Shown here: in pieces, positions 1 to 7,644 of the stretch
How the letters are laid out: every line of letters starts with the position of its first letter
How positions within the stretch are numbered: the first letter of the stretch is position 1
Assembly: GCA_944388105.1 (NCBI GenBank)
Contig: CALXHN010000001.1
Location: 1-64,000, forward strand
DNA from: an uncultured Gemmiger sp.
Lineage (GTDB): Bacteria; Bacillota; Clostridia; Oscillospirales; Ruminococcaceae
DNA: 64,000 bases
Direction of reading: 5' to 3'
The notes under the pieces: generated by a model
What the model saw: only the letters and a program-made list of their open reading frames with translations
The model's database searches: none
Told to the model about the DNA's origin: nothing
Made by a program: the position numbers and the translations under genes

Positions 1-413
1 CCGTCGGCGGTGATGGCCACGGTGGAATGGCCGGTGCGGGTCTTCAGGTCCAGCACGTCGGCCAGGGTGGCTTCGGGAGGCAGATTGGAGTCGCTGGTCA
101 CAAAGCCCTTCTTGTAGGCCTTGACCCGGCGCACCATATCGGCTTCCTCCTGGATGGTCTGGGAACCGTAGATGAAGGAAACACCGCCCTGCTTGGCCAG
201 CGCGATGGCCAGCTTTTCACCGGAGACAGACTGCATGATGGCGGAAACCATCGGGATGTTCATTTCCAGCGGGCATTCTTCCTCGCCTTTGCGGTACTTG
301 ACCAGCGGGGTGCGCAGGCTCACCGCATTGGGCACACATTCGGAAGAGGAATACCCCGGCACCAGCAGATATTCACCAAACGTGCGGGACGGTTCAGAAA
401 AATAGTACGCCAT
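1..413 (-). CDS. guaB: IMP dehydrogenase, 5' part (runs off left edge)
   Basis: The reverse strand from the ATG at 413 encodes about 137 residues ([20 protein letters not shown]...) and leaves the window at base 1. The N-terminal pattern, with a tyrosine-rich start, a [15 protein letters not shown] stretch and a GGVSFIYG stretch followed by the beginning of the CBS-like insert, is that of IMP dehydrogenase, the NAD-dependent enzyme making XMP on the GMP branch of purine synthesis. The usual GGLGVIHRN-type segment is replaced by [10 protein letters not shown], so this is a variant subfamily. A GGAG ribosome site lies 8 bases before the ATG, and a good promoter lies about 95 bases upstream. The catalytic cysteine loop lies outside the window. 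purA, the other branch enzyme, is at 26.3 kb. Confidence 0.88.
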   Translation of the reverse strand, partial: MAYYFSEPSRTFGEYLLVPGYSSSECVPNAVSLRTPLVKYRKGEEECPLEMNIPMVSAIMQSVSGEKLAIALAKQGGVSFIYGSQTIQEEADMVRRVKAYKKGFVTSDSNLPPEATLADVLDLKTRTGHSTVAITAD

Positions 414-457
414 AAACACTCTCCTTAACAGTTCACAAAAACCAATATACTTTCGGT

Positions 458-492
458 CCCGCCGCCGTGCCCGGGGCCCGGTGACGGGCGGG
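458..492 (-). other. GC-rich stem-loop in guaB leader
   Basis: On the minus-strand transcript CCCGCCCGT pairs with ACGGCGGCGGG (two extra bases bulged) around a GC-rich loop. It lies between the guaB promoter and ribosome site and has no following U tract, so it is not a terminator. No purine riboswitch pattern is visible here. Confidence 0.5.
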
Positions 493-508
493 TCTATGCT
501 TACCCTCG

Positions 509-537
509 ATTGTACCACATCTGTGGACAAAATACAA
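509..537 (-). promoter_or_regulatory. guaB promoter
   Basis: On the minus strand -35 TTGTAT (537-532), a 17-bp spacer and -10 TACAAT (514-509). Transcription would start near 502, giving a leader of about 90 bases. The intergenic space 414-727 otherwise contains only the guaB leader hairpin and the trxA promoter region; I see no gene in it. Confidence 0.7.
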
Positions 538-649
538 AATTTTGCGGCAAAAATCTTTTTGGACGCCCCGAATAAAAAGTTGTGAAATATGCCGGGGATA
601 CAAATGCCAAGGTATGACTTTCTTCTTTGGTGACATAGTTACGGAAGAA

Positions 650-678
650 TTGAAAAAATGGGGGTATGATAGTACCAT
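650..678 (+). promoter_or_regulatory. possible trxA promoter
   Basis: -35 TTGAAA (650-655), 17-bp spacer and a weak -10 TACCAT (673-678). A TATGAT lies at 665-670 but has no -35 at the right distance. Spacing to the trxA start is about 50 bases. Confidence 0.4.
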
Positions 679-727
679 ACTGAAAGGGGAAACCCAAACA
701 CCACACAAAAAACGGAGGTTATTGACC

Positions 728-1033
728 ATGTCTGTTCTTCATATCACGACCGCTACTTTTGAAAACGAAGTGCTGCACAGCGACAAGCCCGTCCTGCTGG
801 ACTTCTGGGCCAGCTGGTGCGGTCCCTGCCGTATGGTGGGCCCCATCCTGGATGAGATCGCCGCCGAGCGCAGCGACATCAAGGTCTGCAAGATCAACGT
901 GGACGAACAGCCGGCTCTGGCCTCGCAGTTCGGCGTCATGAGCATCCCCACCCTGGTTGTCGTCAAGAATGGCCAGGAGGTCAACCGGTCCGTGGGCGCC
1001 ATGCCCAAGGCCCGCATCCTCGCTCTGCTGTAA
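728..1033 (+). CDS. trxA: thioredoxin
   Basis: A 101-residue classical cytoplasmic thioredoxin, which reduces disulfides on ribonucleotide reductase, peroxidases and other proteins using electrons from thioredoxin reductase. The active site WCGPC has its cysteines at 31 and 34, and the cis-proline of the family is P74 in MSIPTL. An additional Cys54 lies in the IKVCKINVD strand. The ATG at 728 was chosen because CGGAGG lies 10 bases before it; a longer upstream reading frame has no ribosome site. Length and motifs are normal for the family. Its neighbours ccdA and a TlpA-like protein make this a redox neighbourhood, although trxA has its own promoter and terminator. Confidence 0.95.
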   Translation: MSVLHITTATFENEVLHSDKPVLLDFWASWCGPCRMVGPILDEIAAERSDIKVCKINVDEQPALASQFGVMSIPTLVVVKNGQEVNRSVGAMPKARILALL

Positions 1034-1044
1034 TCAAGCCCGCA

Positions 1045-1076
1045 AAAGCACGTTCCGCTTCGGCGGGGCGTGCTTT
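1045..1076. terminator. bidirectional terminator between trxA and the Crp-type gene
   Basis: AAAGCACG pairs with CGTGCTTT, extended by CCGC/GCGG around a UUCG-type loop. It sits between two converging genes whose stops are at 1033 and 1085. Confidence 0.7.
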
Positions 1077-1084
1077 CTGTGTTT

Positions 1085-1747
1085 TCAGTCGTCCCCCCGC
1101 AGCGCCCGCAGCTTGTCCGTGTCGGTCAGTTCCACCGTCCCGCGGGACAGCTTCACCATGCCTTCGCTCTGGAAATACCGCAGCATCCGGGTGACCACCT
1201 CCCGGGCGGTGCCCAGGTGATTGGCGATCTTCTCGTGGGTGAGCTTCAGCGCGGTGGTGCCGTCCAGTTCGCTTTCCTCCAGCAGGAATCCGGCCAGCCG
1301 CCGGTCGAAACTGCGGAACATGACCTGCTCCATCAGCCACATCACATCCGAAAGCCGGGTGCTCATGATCTCGTTGGTGTAGTTGGCCACGGCGGCCGAT
1401 TCCTTCATCACCGATTTATACACGTCGGGGGGAATGATGTACATCTCGCTGTCCTTTTCCGCCTCGATGGTCACATCAAACTGGATGCTGGGCATCATGC
1501 AGGAAGCCGCCAGCAGGCAGGCATCCCGCTCAAACAGGCGGTAGAGAGTGATCTCCCGCCCTTCTTCCGAAAGATAGTACGCCCGCAGCTGGCCGCTGCG
1601 CACCACCAGATATCCCAGACAGTCCGCCGCGCCGTCGTGCACGATGGTGCCCTGGGGGGCTTTGCGCAGCACGGCAGCCCCGCGCAGGGTCTGCTGCTGG
1701 GCAGGGGTCAGCTGATCCCATACCGGGAACAAGGTTTCAAACGGCAA
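1085..1747 (-). CDS. Crp/Fnr-family transcription regulator
   Basis: A 220-residue regulator with an N-terminal cyclic-nucleotide-binding-like beta barrel (about 10-115), a long dimer helix (about 118-142) and a C-terminal winged helix (LTHEKIANHLGTAREVVTRML at 169-189 is the helix-turn-helix). There is no N-terminal FNR iron-sulfur cysteine set. Cysteines lie at 43, 77 and 83, the last two in ACLLAASC, a loop seen in clostridial members of this family. The start is taken as TTG at 1747 because AAGGAGG lies 8 bases before it; the preceding GTG overlaps the ribosome site. It is divergent from ccdA with only 86 bases between, so it probably controls ccdA and the TlpA gene (inference). The effector is unknown. 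Confidence 0.85.
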   Translation of the reverse strand: MPFETLFPVWDQLTPAQQQTLRGAAVLRKAPQGTIVHDGAADCLGYLVVRSGQLRAYYLSEEGREITLYRLFERDACLLAASCMMPSIQFDVTIEAEKDSEMYIIPPDVYKSVMKESAAVANYTNEIMSTRLSDVMWLMEQVMFRSFDRRLAGFLLEESELDGTTALKLTHEKIANHLGTAREVVTRMLRYFQSEGMVKLSRGTVELTDTDKLRALRGDD

Positions 1748-1772
1748 TGCCGTCACCTCCTTACTACCTGCC

Positions 1773-1801
1773 AGTATAGCCAAAAACCACAGCCCCGTCA
1801 A
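1773..1801 (-). promoter_or_regulatory. promoter of the Crp/Fnr-type regulator
   Basis: Minus strand -35 TTGACG (1801-1796), 17-bp spacer, -10 TATACT (1778-1773). The leader to the TTG start is only about 19 bases. The site lies in the divergent ccdA control region. Confidence 0.75.
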
Positions 1802-1833
1802 ATCTCATTTCTGCACAGAAAGGAACCTTTCCG

Positions 1834-2496
1834 ATGCAATACCTCATCTCTTTCCTGGAAGGCATCATCACCTTTGTTTCTCCCTGCCTTCTGCCCATGC
1901 TTCCCATCTACGTATCCTACTTTGCCGGAGGTCAGCGCAGCATGCGCAAGACTCTCACCGGCGCCCTTGGCTTTGTGCTGGGCTTCACCATGGTCTTTGT
2001 GGCCATGGGGGCCCTGGCCGGCACGGTGGGCGGCTTCCTCAAGTCCCACCAGACTGCCGTCAACCTGGTCTCCGGTGTGGTGGTCATCCTCTTCGGTCTG
2101 AATTTCCTGGGGGTGCTGCGGGTGCAGCTGTTCCGGGGCGGGATGGCCGGCGGTACCTCTGTGCGCACCCCGGGCTTTTTCTCCTCGGTGCTCTTTGGGC
2201 TGATCTTCTCTCTGGGATGGACGCCCTGCGTGGGGGCTTTCCTGGGCTCGGCCCTGCTGCTGGCTTCCCAGCAGGGGAGCGTCTGGACGGGCGTTTTGCT
2301 GCTGCTGACCTACTCCCTGGGGCTGGGCGTGCCCTTTGTGGCCAGCGCCCTTCTCATTGACGAACTCAAATCTGCCTTTGACTGGATCAAACGCCATTAT
2401 ACCGTCATCAACCGCATCAGCGGCGGGTTCCTGGTGCTGGTGGGCCTGCTCATGGCCACCGGACTGCTGGGCCGCATGCTGGCGCTTCTGAGCTGA
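1834..2496 (+). CDS. ccdA: cytochrome c biogenesis protein CcdA, thiol electron carrier
   Basis: A 220-residue, six-helix membrane protein of the CcdA/DsbD-beta family, which passes electrons from cytoplasmic thioredoxin to thiol-disulfide proteins outside the membrane. The two transport cysteines are present: C18 in SPCLLPMLP (helix 1) and C132 in GWTPCVGAFLGS (helix 4), each in its family motif with proline before the cysteine. AAAGGA precedes the ATG by about 9 bases. The TlpA-type thioredoxin gene follows after 13 bases, which names its likely extracytoplasmic partner; trxA at 728 is the likely electron donor. No cytochrome c genes are in the window, so a general thiol-reduction role is more likely than haem attachment. 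Confidence 0.93.
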   Translation: MQYLISFLEGIITFVSPCLLPMLPIYVSYFAGGQRSMRKTLTGALGFVLGFTMVFVAMGALAGTVGGFLKSHQTAVNLVSGVVVILFGLNFLGVLRVQLFRGGMAGGTSVRTPGFFSSVLFGLIFSLGWTPCVGAFLGSALLLASQQGSVWTGVLLLLTYSLGLGVPFVASALLIDELKSAFDWIKRHYTVINRISGGFLVLVGLLMATGLLGRMLALLS

Positions 2497-2509
2497 AAGG
2501 GGAGAACAG

Positions 2510-3151
2510 ATGAACAAAAAAATCATTCTGCTGGTGGGAGTTGCCGCCTTCGCTTTGCTGATCACGGGGGCCTCTCTGTTATATAAGGATCTGAGCAATG
2601 GCCGGACCCCGGATGATCTTCTGGTCAGTCAGGCGACTCCGGTCCCGGCGGAAAACCCGGAAGCAACCTCCGAACAGGCAGCTTCCGATACTGAAGACGG
2701 GGAAGAGGCGGCCTCCCAGGCGGCTCCGGACTTCACCGTCTATGATGCGGAAGGCAACGCTGTAAAGCTTTCTGACTTTGCAGGCAAGCCGGTGGTGGTC
2801 AACTTCTGGGCCAGCTGGTGCGGCCCCTGCCAGAGTGAGATGGACGACTTCCAGCAGGCATACGATGAGCTGGGAGAGGACGTGCAGTTCCTCATGGTCA
2901 ACATGACCGACGGCTCCCGGGAAACGGTAAGCACCGCCGGAGACTTTGTGGCCGAAAAAGGCTATACCTTCCCGGTGTACTTTGACACCGACCAGGATGC
3001 CGCCCTGACCTATTCGGTCTACTCGCTGCCCTCCACCTACCTCATTGACGCGGAGGGCAATGTGGTGGCCCGGGCGGTGGGGGCCATCAATCGGGAGACC
3101 CTGCAGACCGGCATTGACATGATCTATCCTGCCCAGACGGCCGCCGAATGA
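2510..3151 (+). CDS. membrane-anchored TlpA/ResA-type thioredoxin
   Basis: A 213-residue protein with an uncleaved N-terminal membrane helix (about 5-25), a low-complexity acidic linker rich in Ala, Glu and Pro (about 40-72) and a TlpA/ResA-like thioredoxin domain (73-207). The active site is WCGPC with cysteines at 104 and 107, and the cis-Pro loop is SLPSTYLID. It should face outward and be reduced by CcdA, its operon partner 13 bases upstream. There is no lipobox. Substrates are unknown; in an anaerobe without evident cytochrome c genes, disulfide repair of surface proteins is a fair guess. GGGGAGAA forms the ribosome site. A strong terminator ends the unit. Confidence 0.9.
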   Translation: MNKKIILLVGVAAFALLITGASLLYKDLSNGRTPDDLLVSQATPVPAENPEATSEQAASDTEDGEEAASQAAPDFTVYDAEGNAVKLSDFAGKPVVVNFWASWCGPCQSEMDDFQQAYDELGEDVQFLMVNMTDGSRETVSTAGDFVAEKGYTFPVYFDTDQDAALTYSVYSLPSTYLIDAEGNVVARAVGAINRETLQTGIDMIYPAQTAAE

Positions 3152-3176
3152 CCCGCTGGACCAATCAGTGAATACG

Positions 3177-3212
3177 CCCGGAAACACTTCGTCTGTTTCC
3201 GGGTGCTTTTTT
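3177..3212 (+). terminator. terminator of ccdA-tlpA unit
   Basis: CCCGGAAACA pairs with TGTTTCCGGG around a short loop containing UUCG, followed by GC and six T. Confidence 0.88.
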
Positions 3213-3262
3213 GTATCTGGAGGACCTGCATGGAAAAAATCGGCAAAACAGCAGCAATATTC

Positions 3263-3276
3263 TGTATTTTTATGCA
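3263..3276 (+). promoter_or_regulatory. ARG-box-like palindrome upstream of peptide importer
   Basis: TGTATTTTTATGCA matches the ArgR/AhrC half-site pattern TGNAT-N4-ATNCA at every fixed position. It is centred about 37 bases before the -35 element of the peptide importer. The surroundings are AT-rich, so chance is possible. No argR gene is in the window. Confidence 0.35.
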
Positions 3277-3305
3277 AAATAAACATTACGGCAGGGGCCG
3301 AAATC

Positions 3306-3334
3306 TTGACATTCATCTACCTTTTTGTTATACT
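3306..3334 (+). promoter_or_regulatory. promoter of the peptide importer operon
   Basis: -35 TTGACA (3306-3311), 17-bp spacer, -10 TATACT (3329-3334). The start near 3341 leaves a leader of about 185 bases. The 374-base gap 3152-3525 holds a terminator, the ARG-box-like site, this promoter and the structured leader, and no credible gene. Confidence 0.8.
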
Positions 3335-3397
3335 AGGGCCAATCAATTTTCCGCAAAGACGCGCCGAGGATCGACGGGCCCGAGGCGTTTTTCAAGG

Positions 3398-3437
3398 GCA
3401 AACAGTGTCCACATTGGTGTGGGCTTGTTTGCTTTTT
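3398..3437 (+). terminator. terminator-like hairpin inside the importer leader (possible attenuator)
   Basis: GCAAACA (3398-3404) pairs with TGTTTGC (3426-3432); inside it CCACA (3409-3413) pairs with TGTGG (3418-3422); five T follow at 3433-3437. It lies about 60 bases after the predicted start and 90 before the first gene, where an intrinsic terminator would stop the whole operon. A second stem, CGGGCGGA with TCTGCCCG, follows at about 3456-3482. No T-box sequence and no leader peptide with an ATG precede it. The controlling signal is unknown. Confidence 0.5.
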
Positions 3438-3525
3438 GTCTTATTTGGGGAAAATCGGGCGGAATACCCTGTCTGCCCGTCATTACGGCCCGAAAGGACC
3501 GAGAGAAGGAAAGTGAGTGAGCCCT

Positions 3526-5478
3526 ATGAACACGACGAAGAAGCTGATCAGTCTGGCGCTGTCTGGTGCCATGTGCGTGTCGCTGGCAGCCTGCGGCGGC
3601 AACGGCACCAGCACCACCGCTGAGGGGGCGGCCGTTTACCGGGAGCTGTACTCCAGCGAAGTGACCACCCTGAATTACCTGACCACCAGCCAGACCAATG
3701 AGTACGCCATCGGCGCCAACGTGGTGGACTGCCTGGTGGAGTATGACTCCTACGGCAACATCATTCCCTCTCTGGCCGAAAGCTGGGAGAGCAACGACGA
3801 TATGACCGAGTGGACCTTCCACATCCGGCAGGGCGTCAAGTGGGTGGACAAGGACGGCAACGAGGTGGCCGATGTGACCGCCAACGACTGGGTATCCACC
3901 GCACAGTATGTCAACGATGCCCGCAACGCCGCTGATAACCAGTACATGTACTCCACCGGTGCGGTGGTGCACAACGCCCAGGCTTACTACGACTACACCG
4001 CCTACCTGCTGACCCTGGAGACCCTGGGGCTGGCCACCGGCGAAAATGCCGTGGACGATGCCGGCGATCCCATCGAAGTGGTGGACCCGGTGGAGGCCGA
4101 CAGCATCGGTGTCAAGGCTGTGGATGACTACACCCTGGTTTACACGCTGGACCAGCCCTGCCCCTTCTTCCTCAGCGTCCTGTCCTATACCTCCTACATG
4201 CCGGTGTACGGACCTTTCCTGGAAGAGTGCGGCGACCAGTTCGGCCTGGACAACGAAAACCTGTTGTACAACGGTGCCTACATCCTGTCCAGCTACCTGC
4301 CCCAGCAGGAGCGCGTGCTGACCAAGAACCAGTCTTACTGGGACAAGGACAATGTCTTCATTGACGAGATCCGCCAGACCTACAACGCCGAAGCCATCAA
4401 CGTCAGCGTGTCCATGTATCAGGCGGATGAGAGCGACTACGCTGCCGTGCCTTCCGATCTGCTGGACGCCATGCTGGCCGATGAGAGCACCGCCAACCTG
4501 GTCCATGGCTCCCGTCCGGACGTTTCCTTCAGCTACTTCTACAGCTTCAACTTTGACCCGCAGTTTGACGAACAGTATGAGCCGGAGAACTGGAAGCTGG
4601 CCGTCAACAACGAAAACTTCCGCAAGGCCGTCATGGCGGCGCTGGACCGTGTCAAGGCCCTGACTGTCAGCGAGCCCTACAATCCCTCCGACCTGATGAA
4701 CAACACCATCACCCCCGCCAACTTTGCTGTGGGCGGCGGCAAGGATTTCACCCAGTATGATGCGCTGCTGTCTTACACCCAGGGTGACAGCTTCGACGAA
4801 GCCAAGGCTATTGAATACCGTGACGCCGCCAAGGCGGAGCTGACCGCCGAAGGCGCCACCTTCCCCATCAAGGTCCTCATGCCCTACAACCCCAGCACCA
4901 CCAACTGGGACAAGGAATGCCAGGTCGTGGAGCAGCAGATCGAAGGCGTTCTGGGGTCCGACTTCATTGACATCATCGTGCAGGCCGGCCCCGAGACCGG
5001 TTTCCTGTCCGCAGTGCGCCGCGGCGGCGACTACGCCCTGATGAAGTGCAACTGGGGCGCCGACTACGCCGATCCCCAGACCTGGACCGAGCCCTTTGTG
5101 GCCGACAACAGCTACGGCTTCTGGGATCTGAGCGAAGACCCCGAGACCCAGGCTCTGTTCGCCGCATACAGCGCCAAGGTGGAAGAGGCCGAGGCCATCT
5201 ATGATGACGATGCCGCCCGCTACACCGCCTTTGCCGAAGCCGAGGCCATGCTGATCGACCATGCCATCGCCATTCCCTTCAGCGTTTCTTCCGGCGACGG
5301 GTACGTCATCTGCGACCTGAACCCCATGGAAGGGGAGTACGCTCCCTACGGTGTGGCCCTGCAGCGTTACAAGTACCAGCACCTGTATGACACTTCCATG
5401 AGCATGGACGAGTTCGAGACCGCTTACAAAGAGTGGGAAGAAGCCCGCGCCCAGGCCATTGCCACCTCGGAAGAATAA
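3526..5478 (+). CDS. peptide ABC transporter substrate-binding lipoprotein
   Basis: A 650-residue extracytoplasmic solute-binding protein of family 5 (OppA/DppE type). The signal peptide ends in a lipobox, LAAC, with the lipid-modified Cys at 23, followed by a GGNGTSTT spacer. The mature protein has the family landmarks of an early YSSEVTTLNYLTTS stretch, WTFHIRQGVKW, and late DYADPQTW. It captures peptides and hands them to the permeases encoded downstream. At 650 residues it is longer than common dipeptide-binding proteins (about 540). The ATG at 3526 is chosen because it gives a clean signal peptide; GAAGGAAAG lies upstream. A run of hairpins separates it from the permeases. Specificity is not readable; the NlpC/P60 gene at the operon end suggests murein peptides. 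Confidence 0.92.
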   Translation: MNTTKKLISLALSGAMCVSLAACGGNGTSTTAEGAAVYRELYSSEVTTLNYLTTSQTNEYAIGANVVDCLVEYDSYGNIIPSLAESWESNDDMTEWTFHIRQGVKWVDKDGNEVADVTANDWVSTAQYVNDARNAADNQYMYSTGAVVHNAQAYYDYTAYLLTLETLGLATGENAVDDAGDPIEVVDPVEADSIGVKAVDDYTLVYTLDQPCPFFLSVLSYTSYMPVYGPFLEECGDQFGLDNENLLYNGAYILSSYLPQQERVLTKNQSYWDKDNVFIDEIRQTYNAEAINVSVSMYQADESDYAAVPSDLLDAMLADESTANLVHGSRPDVSFSYFYSFNFDPQFDEQYEPENWKLAVNNENFRKAVMAALDRVKALTVSEPYNPSDLMNNTITPANFAVGGGKDFTQYDALLSYTQGDSFDEAKAIEYRDAAKAELTAEGATFPIKVLMPYNPSTTNWDKECQVVEQQIEGVLGSDFIDIIVQAGPETGFLSAVRRGGDYALMKCNWGADYADPQTWTEPFVADNSYGFWDLSEDPETQALFAAYSAKVEEAEAIYDDDAARYTAFAEAEAMLIDHAIAIPFSVSSGDGYVICDLNPMEGEYAPYGVALQRYKYQHLYDTSMSMDEFETAYKEWEEARAQAIATSEE

Positions 5479-5500
5479 GCAGGCAGTACCCAAAAGATTT

Positions 5501-5597
5501 CAAAACCGCCATACCCGCCGCGCCGGTGCAGTTTGTGCCGGCGCGGCGCGTGCGGTTTTGCGGCGGGGCCCGTGTTCCGGCACGGACCCCGCCGCAA
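5501..5597 (+). repeat. tandem hairpins between binding-protein and permease genes
   Basis: Stem 1 is an 11-bp perfect inverted repeat (5516-5526 with 5538-5548), itself enclosed by CAAAACCGC/GCGGTTTTG (5501-5509 with 5552-5560). Stem 2 has 17-base arms with one mismatch (5558-5574 with 5581-5597). Neither has a T tract. Such structures typically protect the upstream message from 3' exonucleases, giving more binding protein than permease. The 5552-5560 arm overlaps stem 2, so the two forms are partly exclusive. Confidence 0.75.
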
Positions 5598-5652
5598 GGC
5601 CGTAAAACGCCGGGTATAAGGATAATTTACAAAGGGAAAGGGGAAGGACCCA

Positions 5653-6603
5653 TTGGCCAAGTACATGCTCAAGCGTGTGCTGCACGCGCTGGTGACTTTG
5701 TGTATTGTCATCGTCATCGTCTTTGTGCTGCTGCGCCAGATGCCGATTGAGGGCTACTTCAACAATTTCGACAAACTCAGCGACGCCCAGATCAAAGCCG
5801 GACTGCAGCAGCTGGGGCTGACCCAGCCGCTGCCCAAGCAGGTGCTGAATTATTTTGTGCAGATCCTGCAGGGCAATCTGGGAATCTCCAACAAATACCG
5901 GGAGGGCTACTCCATCGCCAAGATCATTGCCCAGAAAGCTCCCATCTCCATTGAGATCGGCCTGATCAGCTTTGTGGTCTCGCTGGTGGTGGGCATGCCG
6001 TTGGGCATTCTCATGGCCCGGTCCACCCGTACCCGCTTCAAGGTGTGGGACAAGATCGGTACCGTGCTCATCGTGGTTGTGCAGGCAGTGCCCTCGGCAG
6101 TCTACCACCTGCTCATCCAGCTGTACGGCAGTGAAATGCTGGGCGTTTCCATGCTGTTCAACACCCGCAATCTGGAAACCTGGATCCTGCCCATCTTCTC
6201 CCTTTCCATCGGCAACATTGCCTATTACGCCATGTGGCTGCGCCGGTATATGGTGGATGAATCCAACAAGGACTATATCCGTCTGGCCCGGGCCAAGGGT
6301 GTACCGGCGGCCCGCATCAGCCGCAATCATGTTTTCCGCAACGCGGTAGTGCCGCTGGTGCAGTACATCCCCAACTCCATCCTGTTCACCCTTATGGGCT
6401 CCCTGTATGTAGAAAGCCTGTACTCCATTCCGGGCATGGGCGGTCTGCTGGTGCAGGTCATCAAGCTGCAGGACAACACCATGGTGCAGGCGCTGGTCCT
6501 GATCTACGCCGCCGTGTCGGTGCTGGGGCTGCTCTTCGGTGATATCTTAATGGCCCTGGTTGATCCTCGGATCAGTTTCACCGGAAAGGAGGGGGCACGC
6601 TGA
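5653..6603 (+). CDS. peptide ABC transporter permease, OppB/DppB type
   Basis: A 316-residue inner-membrane permease with six expected helices. The first is at about 10-28, and the conserved cytoplasmic EAA-type loop that docks the ATPase is at DYIRLARAKGVPAARISRNHVFRNA. The carboxy-terminal YVESLYSIPGMGGL signature is typical of OppB/DppB. The start is TTG at 5653, with GGGGAAGG six bases before it; the ATG at 5665 would lie too far from that site. It overlaps the next permease by one base (TGATG). With OppC it forms the heterodimeric channel. The first periplasmic loop is short and lacks part of the usual OppB insertion, as in many clostridial homologues. Confidence 0.93.
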   Translation: MAKYMLKRVLHALVTLCIVIVIVFVLLRQMPIEGYFNNFDKLSDAQIKAGLQQLGLTQPLPKQVLNYFVQILQGNLGISNKYREGYSIAKIIAQKAPISIEIGLISFVVSLVVGMPLGILMARSTRTRFKVWDKIGTVLIVVVQAVPSAVYHLLIQLYGSEMLGVSMLFNTRNLETWILPIFSLSIGNIAYYAMWLRRYMVDESNKDYIRLARAKGVPAARISRNHVFRNAVVPLVQYIPNSILFTLMGSLYVESLYSIPGMGGLLVQVIKLQDNTMVQALVLIYAAVSVLGLLFGDILMALVDPRISFTGKEGAR

Positions 6604-7631
6604 TGACATTCCGCAGAATGAAAGCCGAACAGCTGGAAACAGCGCTGAACAAGGATCTGGCAAAGCAGACCGACCCCACCGCCGCCTACGCGGACCTGCC
6701 GGAGGACGAACTCTTCACCCCCGCCGATTTCGATCATTCCCGCGCCGAACGCGGCGGTTACTCCAACTACTCCTACTGGGGCGCCACCCTGCGTTCCTTC
6801 TTCAAGAACAAGGTGGCTGTATTTTTCCTCTGTGTTATTGCGGTGGTGCTGCTGTTCACTTTTATCCAGCCGCTGCTGCCCAACCAGCACGATCCCAAAA
6901 CCATCAACAACGACCCTCTCACCGGCGTGCAGATCATCAACCGCGCCCCGGATTCGGAGTTCTGGTTCGGCACCAACTCCATCGGGCAGGACCTGTGGGC
7001 CCGTACTTGGGCTGGCACCCGCACCTCTCTGGGCATCGGGCTGGCCGTCGCCTGCTTTGAGGCGCTTTTCGGCACCCTCATCGGTGTTCTGTGGGGGTAT
7101 GTGCGCAAGCTGGATACCTTCTTTACGGAACTCTATAATATCTTCGACAACATCCCCCAGACCCTGGTGCTGATCCTGGTTTCTTACATCATGAACCCCG
7201 GCGTGGGCACCATCATCTTTGCGCTGTGCCTGACCGGCTGGCTGGACATGGCCCGGTTCATCCGCAACCAGATCGTCATCATCCGTGACCGGGACTACAA
7301 CCTGGCTTCCCGGTGCCTGGGCACCACCACCGGCCGCATTGTCACCAAGAACCTGCTGCCGTACCTGGTGTCGGTCATTGCCCTGCGCATGTCTCTGGCC
7401 ATCCCTTCGGCCATCGGCAATGAGGTCTTTGTCACCTACATCGGCATCGGCCTGCCCACCGATATCCCTTCTCTGGGCAACCTGGTCCAGGCGGGCCGTC
7501 TGCTCATGAGCCAGCCCAGTCTGCGGTATCAGCTTCTGTTCCCCACGGCGGTACTGGCCATCATCACCATCAGCCTGTATGTGGTGGGCAACGCCTTTGC
7601 AGATGCCGCCGATCCCAAAAACCATGTGTAA
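6603..7631 (+). CDS. peptide ABC transporter permease, OppC/DppC type
   Basis: A 342-residue permease with a long charged cytoplasmic N-terminus (about 1-65), one helix at about 70-90, and five more helices after the NSIGQDLWARTWAGTRTSL motif that is characteristic of OppC. The EAA-type loop is RDYNLASRCLGTTTGRIVTKNLLP. It begins within the stop codon of the oppB-type gene, which implies translational coupling. The expected DxFGR segment is replaced by SIGQDLW. It would pair with the preceding permease and with the two ATPases that follow. Confidence 0.93.
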   Translation: MTFRRMKAEQLETALNKDLAKQTDPTAAYADLPEDELFTPADFDHSRAERGGYSNYSYWGATLRSFFKNKVAVFFLCVIAVVLLFTFIQPLLPNQHDPKTINNDPLTGVQIINRAPDSEFWFGTNSIGQDLWARTWAGTRTSLGIGLAVACFEALFGTLIGVLWGYVRKLDTFFTELYNIFDNIPQTLVLILVSYIMNPGVGTIIFALCLTGWLDMARFIRNQIVIIRDRDYNLASRCLGTTTGRIVTKNLLPYLVSVIALRMSLAIPSAIGNEVFVTYIGIGLPTDIPSLGNLVQAGRLLMSQPSLRYQLLFPTAVLAIITISLYVVGNAFADAADPKNHV

Positions 7632-7644
7632 GGAGGACGCGAAC

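Noticed and set aside
414..727. Possible purine riboswitch in the guaB leader
   Set aside because: No conserved purine-aptamer loops or paired arms; only a GC-rich hairpin is visible.
1085..1747. Calling the Crp-family protein an oxygen-sensing FNR
   Set aside because: The N-terminal iron-sulfur cysteine set is missing.
3203..3520. Small ORFs in the 3.2-3.5 kb gap
   Set aside because: They run through the terminator, the promoter and the leader hairpins, and lack domain or codon support.
3341..3525. T-box in the importer leader
   Set aside because: No T-box consensus (AGGGTGGNACCGCG) is present, although a terminator-like hairpin is.
3343..5493. 716-residue reading frame antisense to the binding-protein gene
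   Set aside because: Opposite a clear lipoprotein CDS; its composition (Gly, Val, His repeats) is the mirror of GC-rich codons, and it has no ribosome site or domain.
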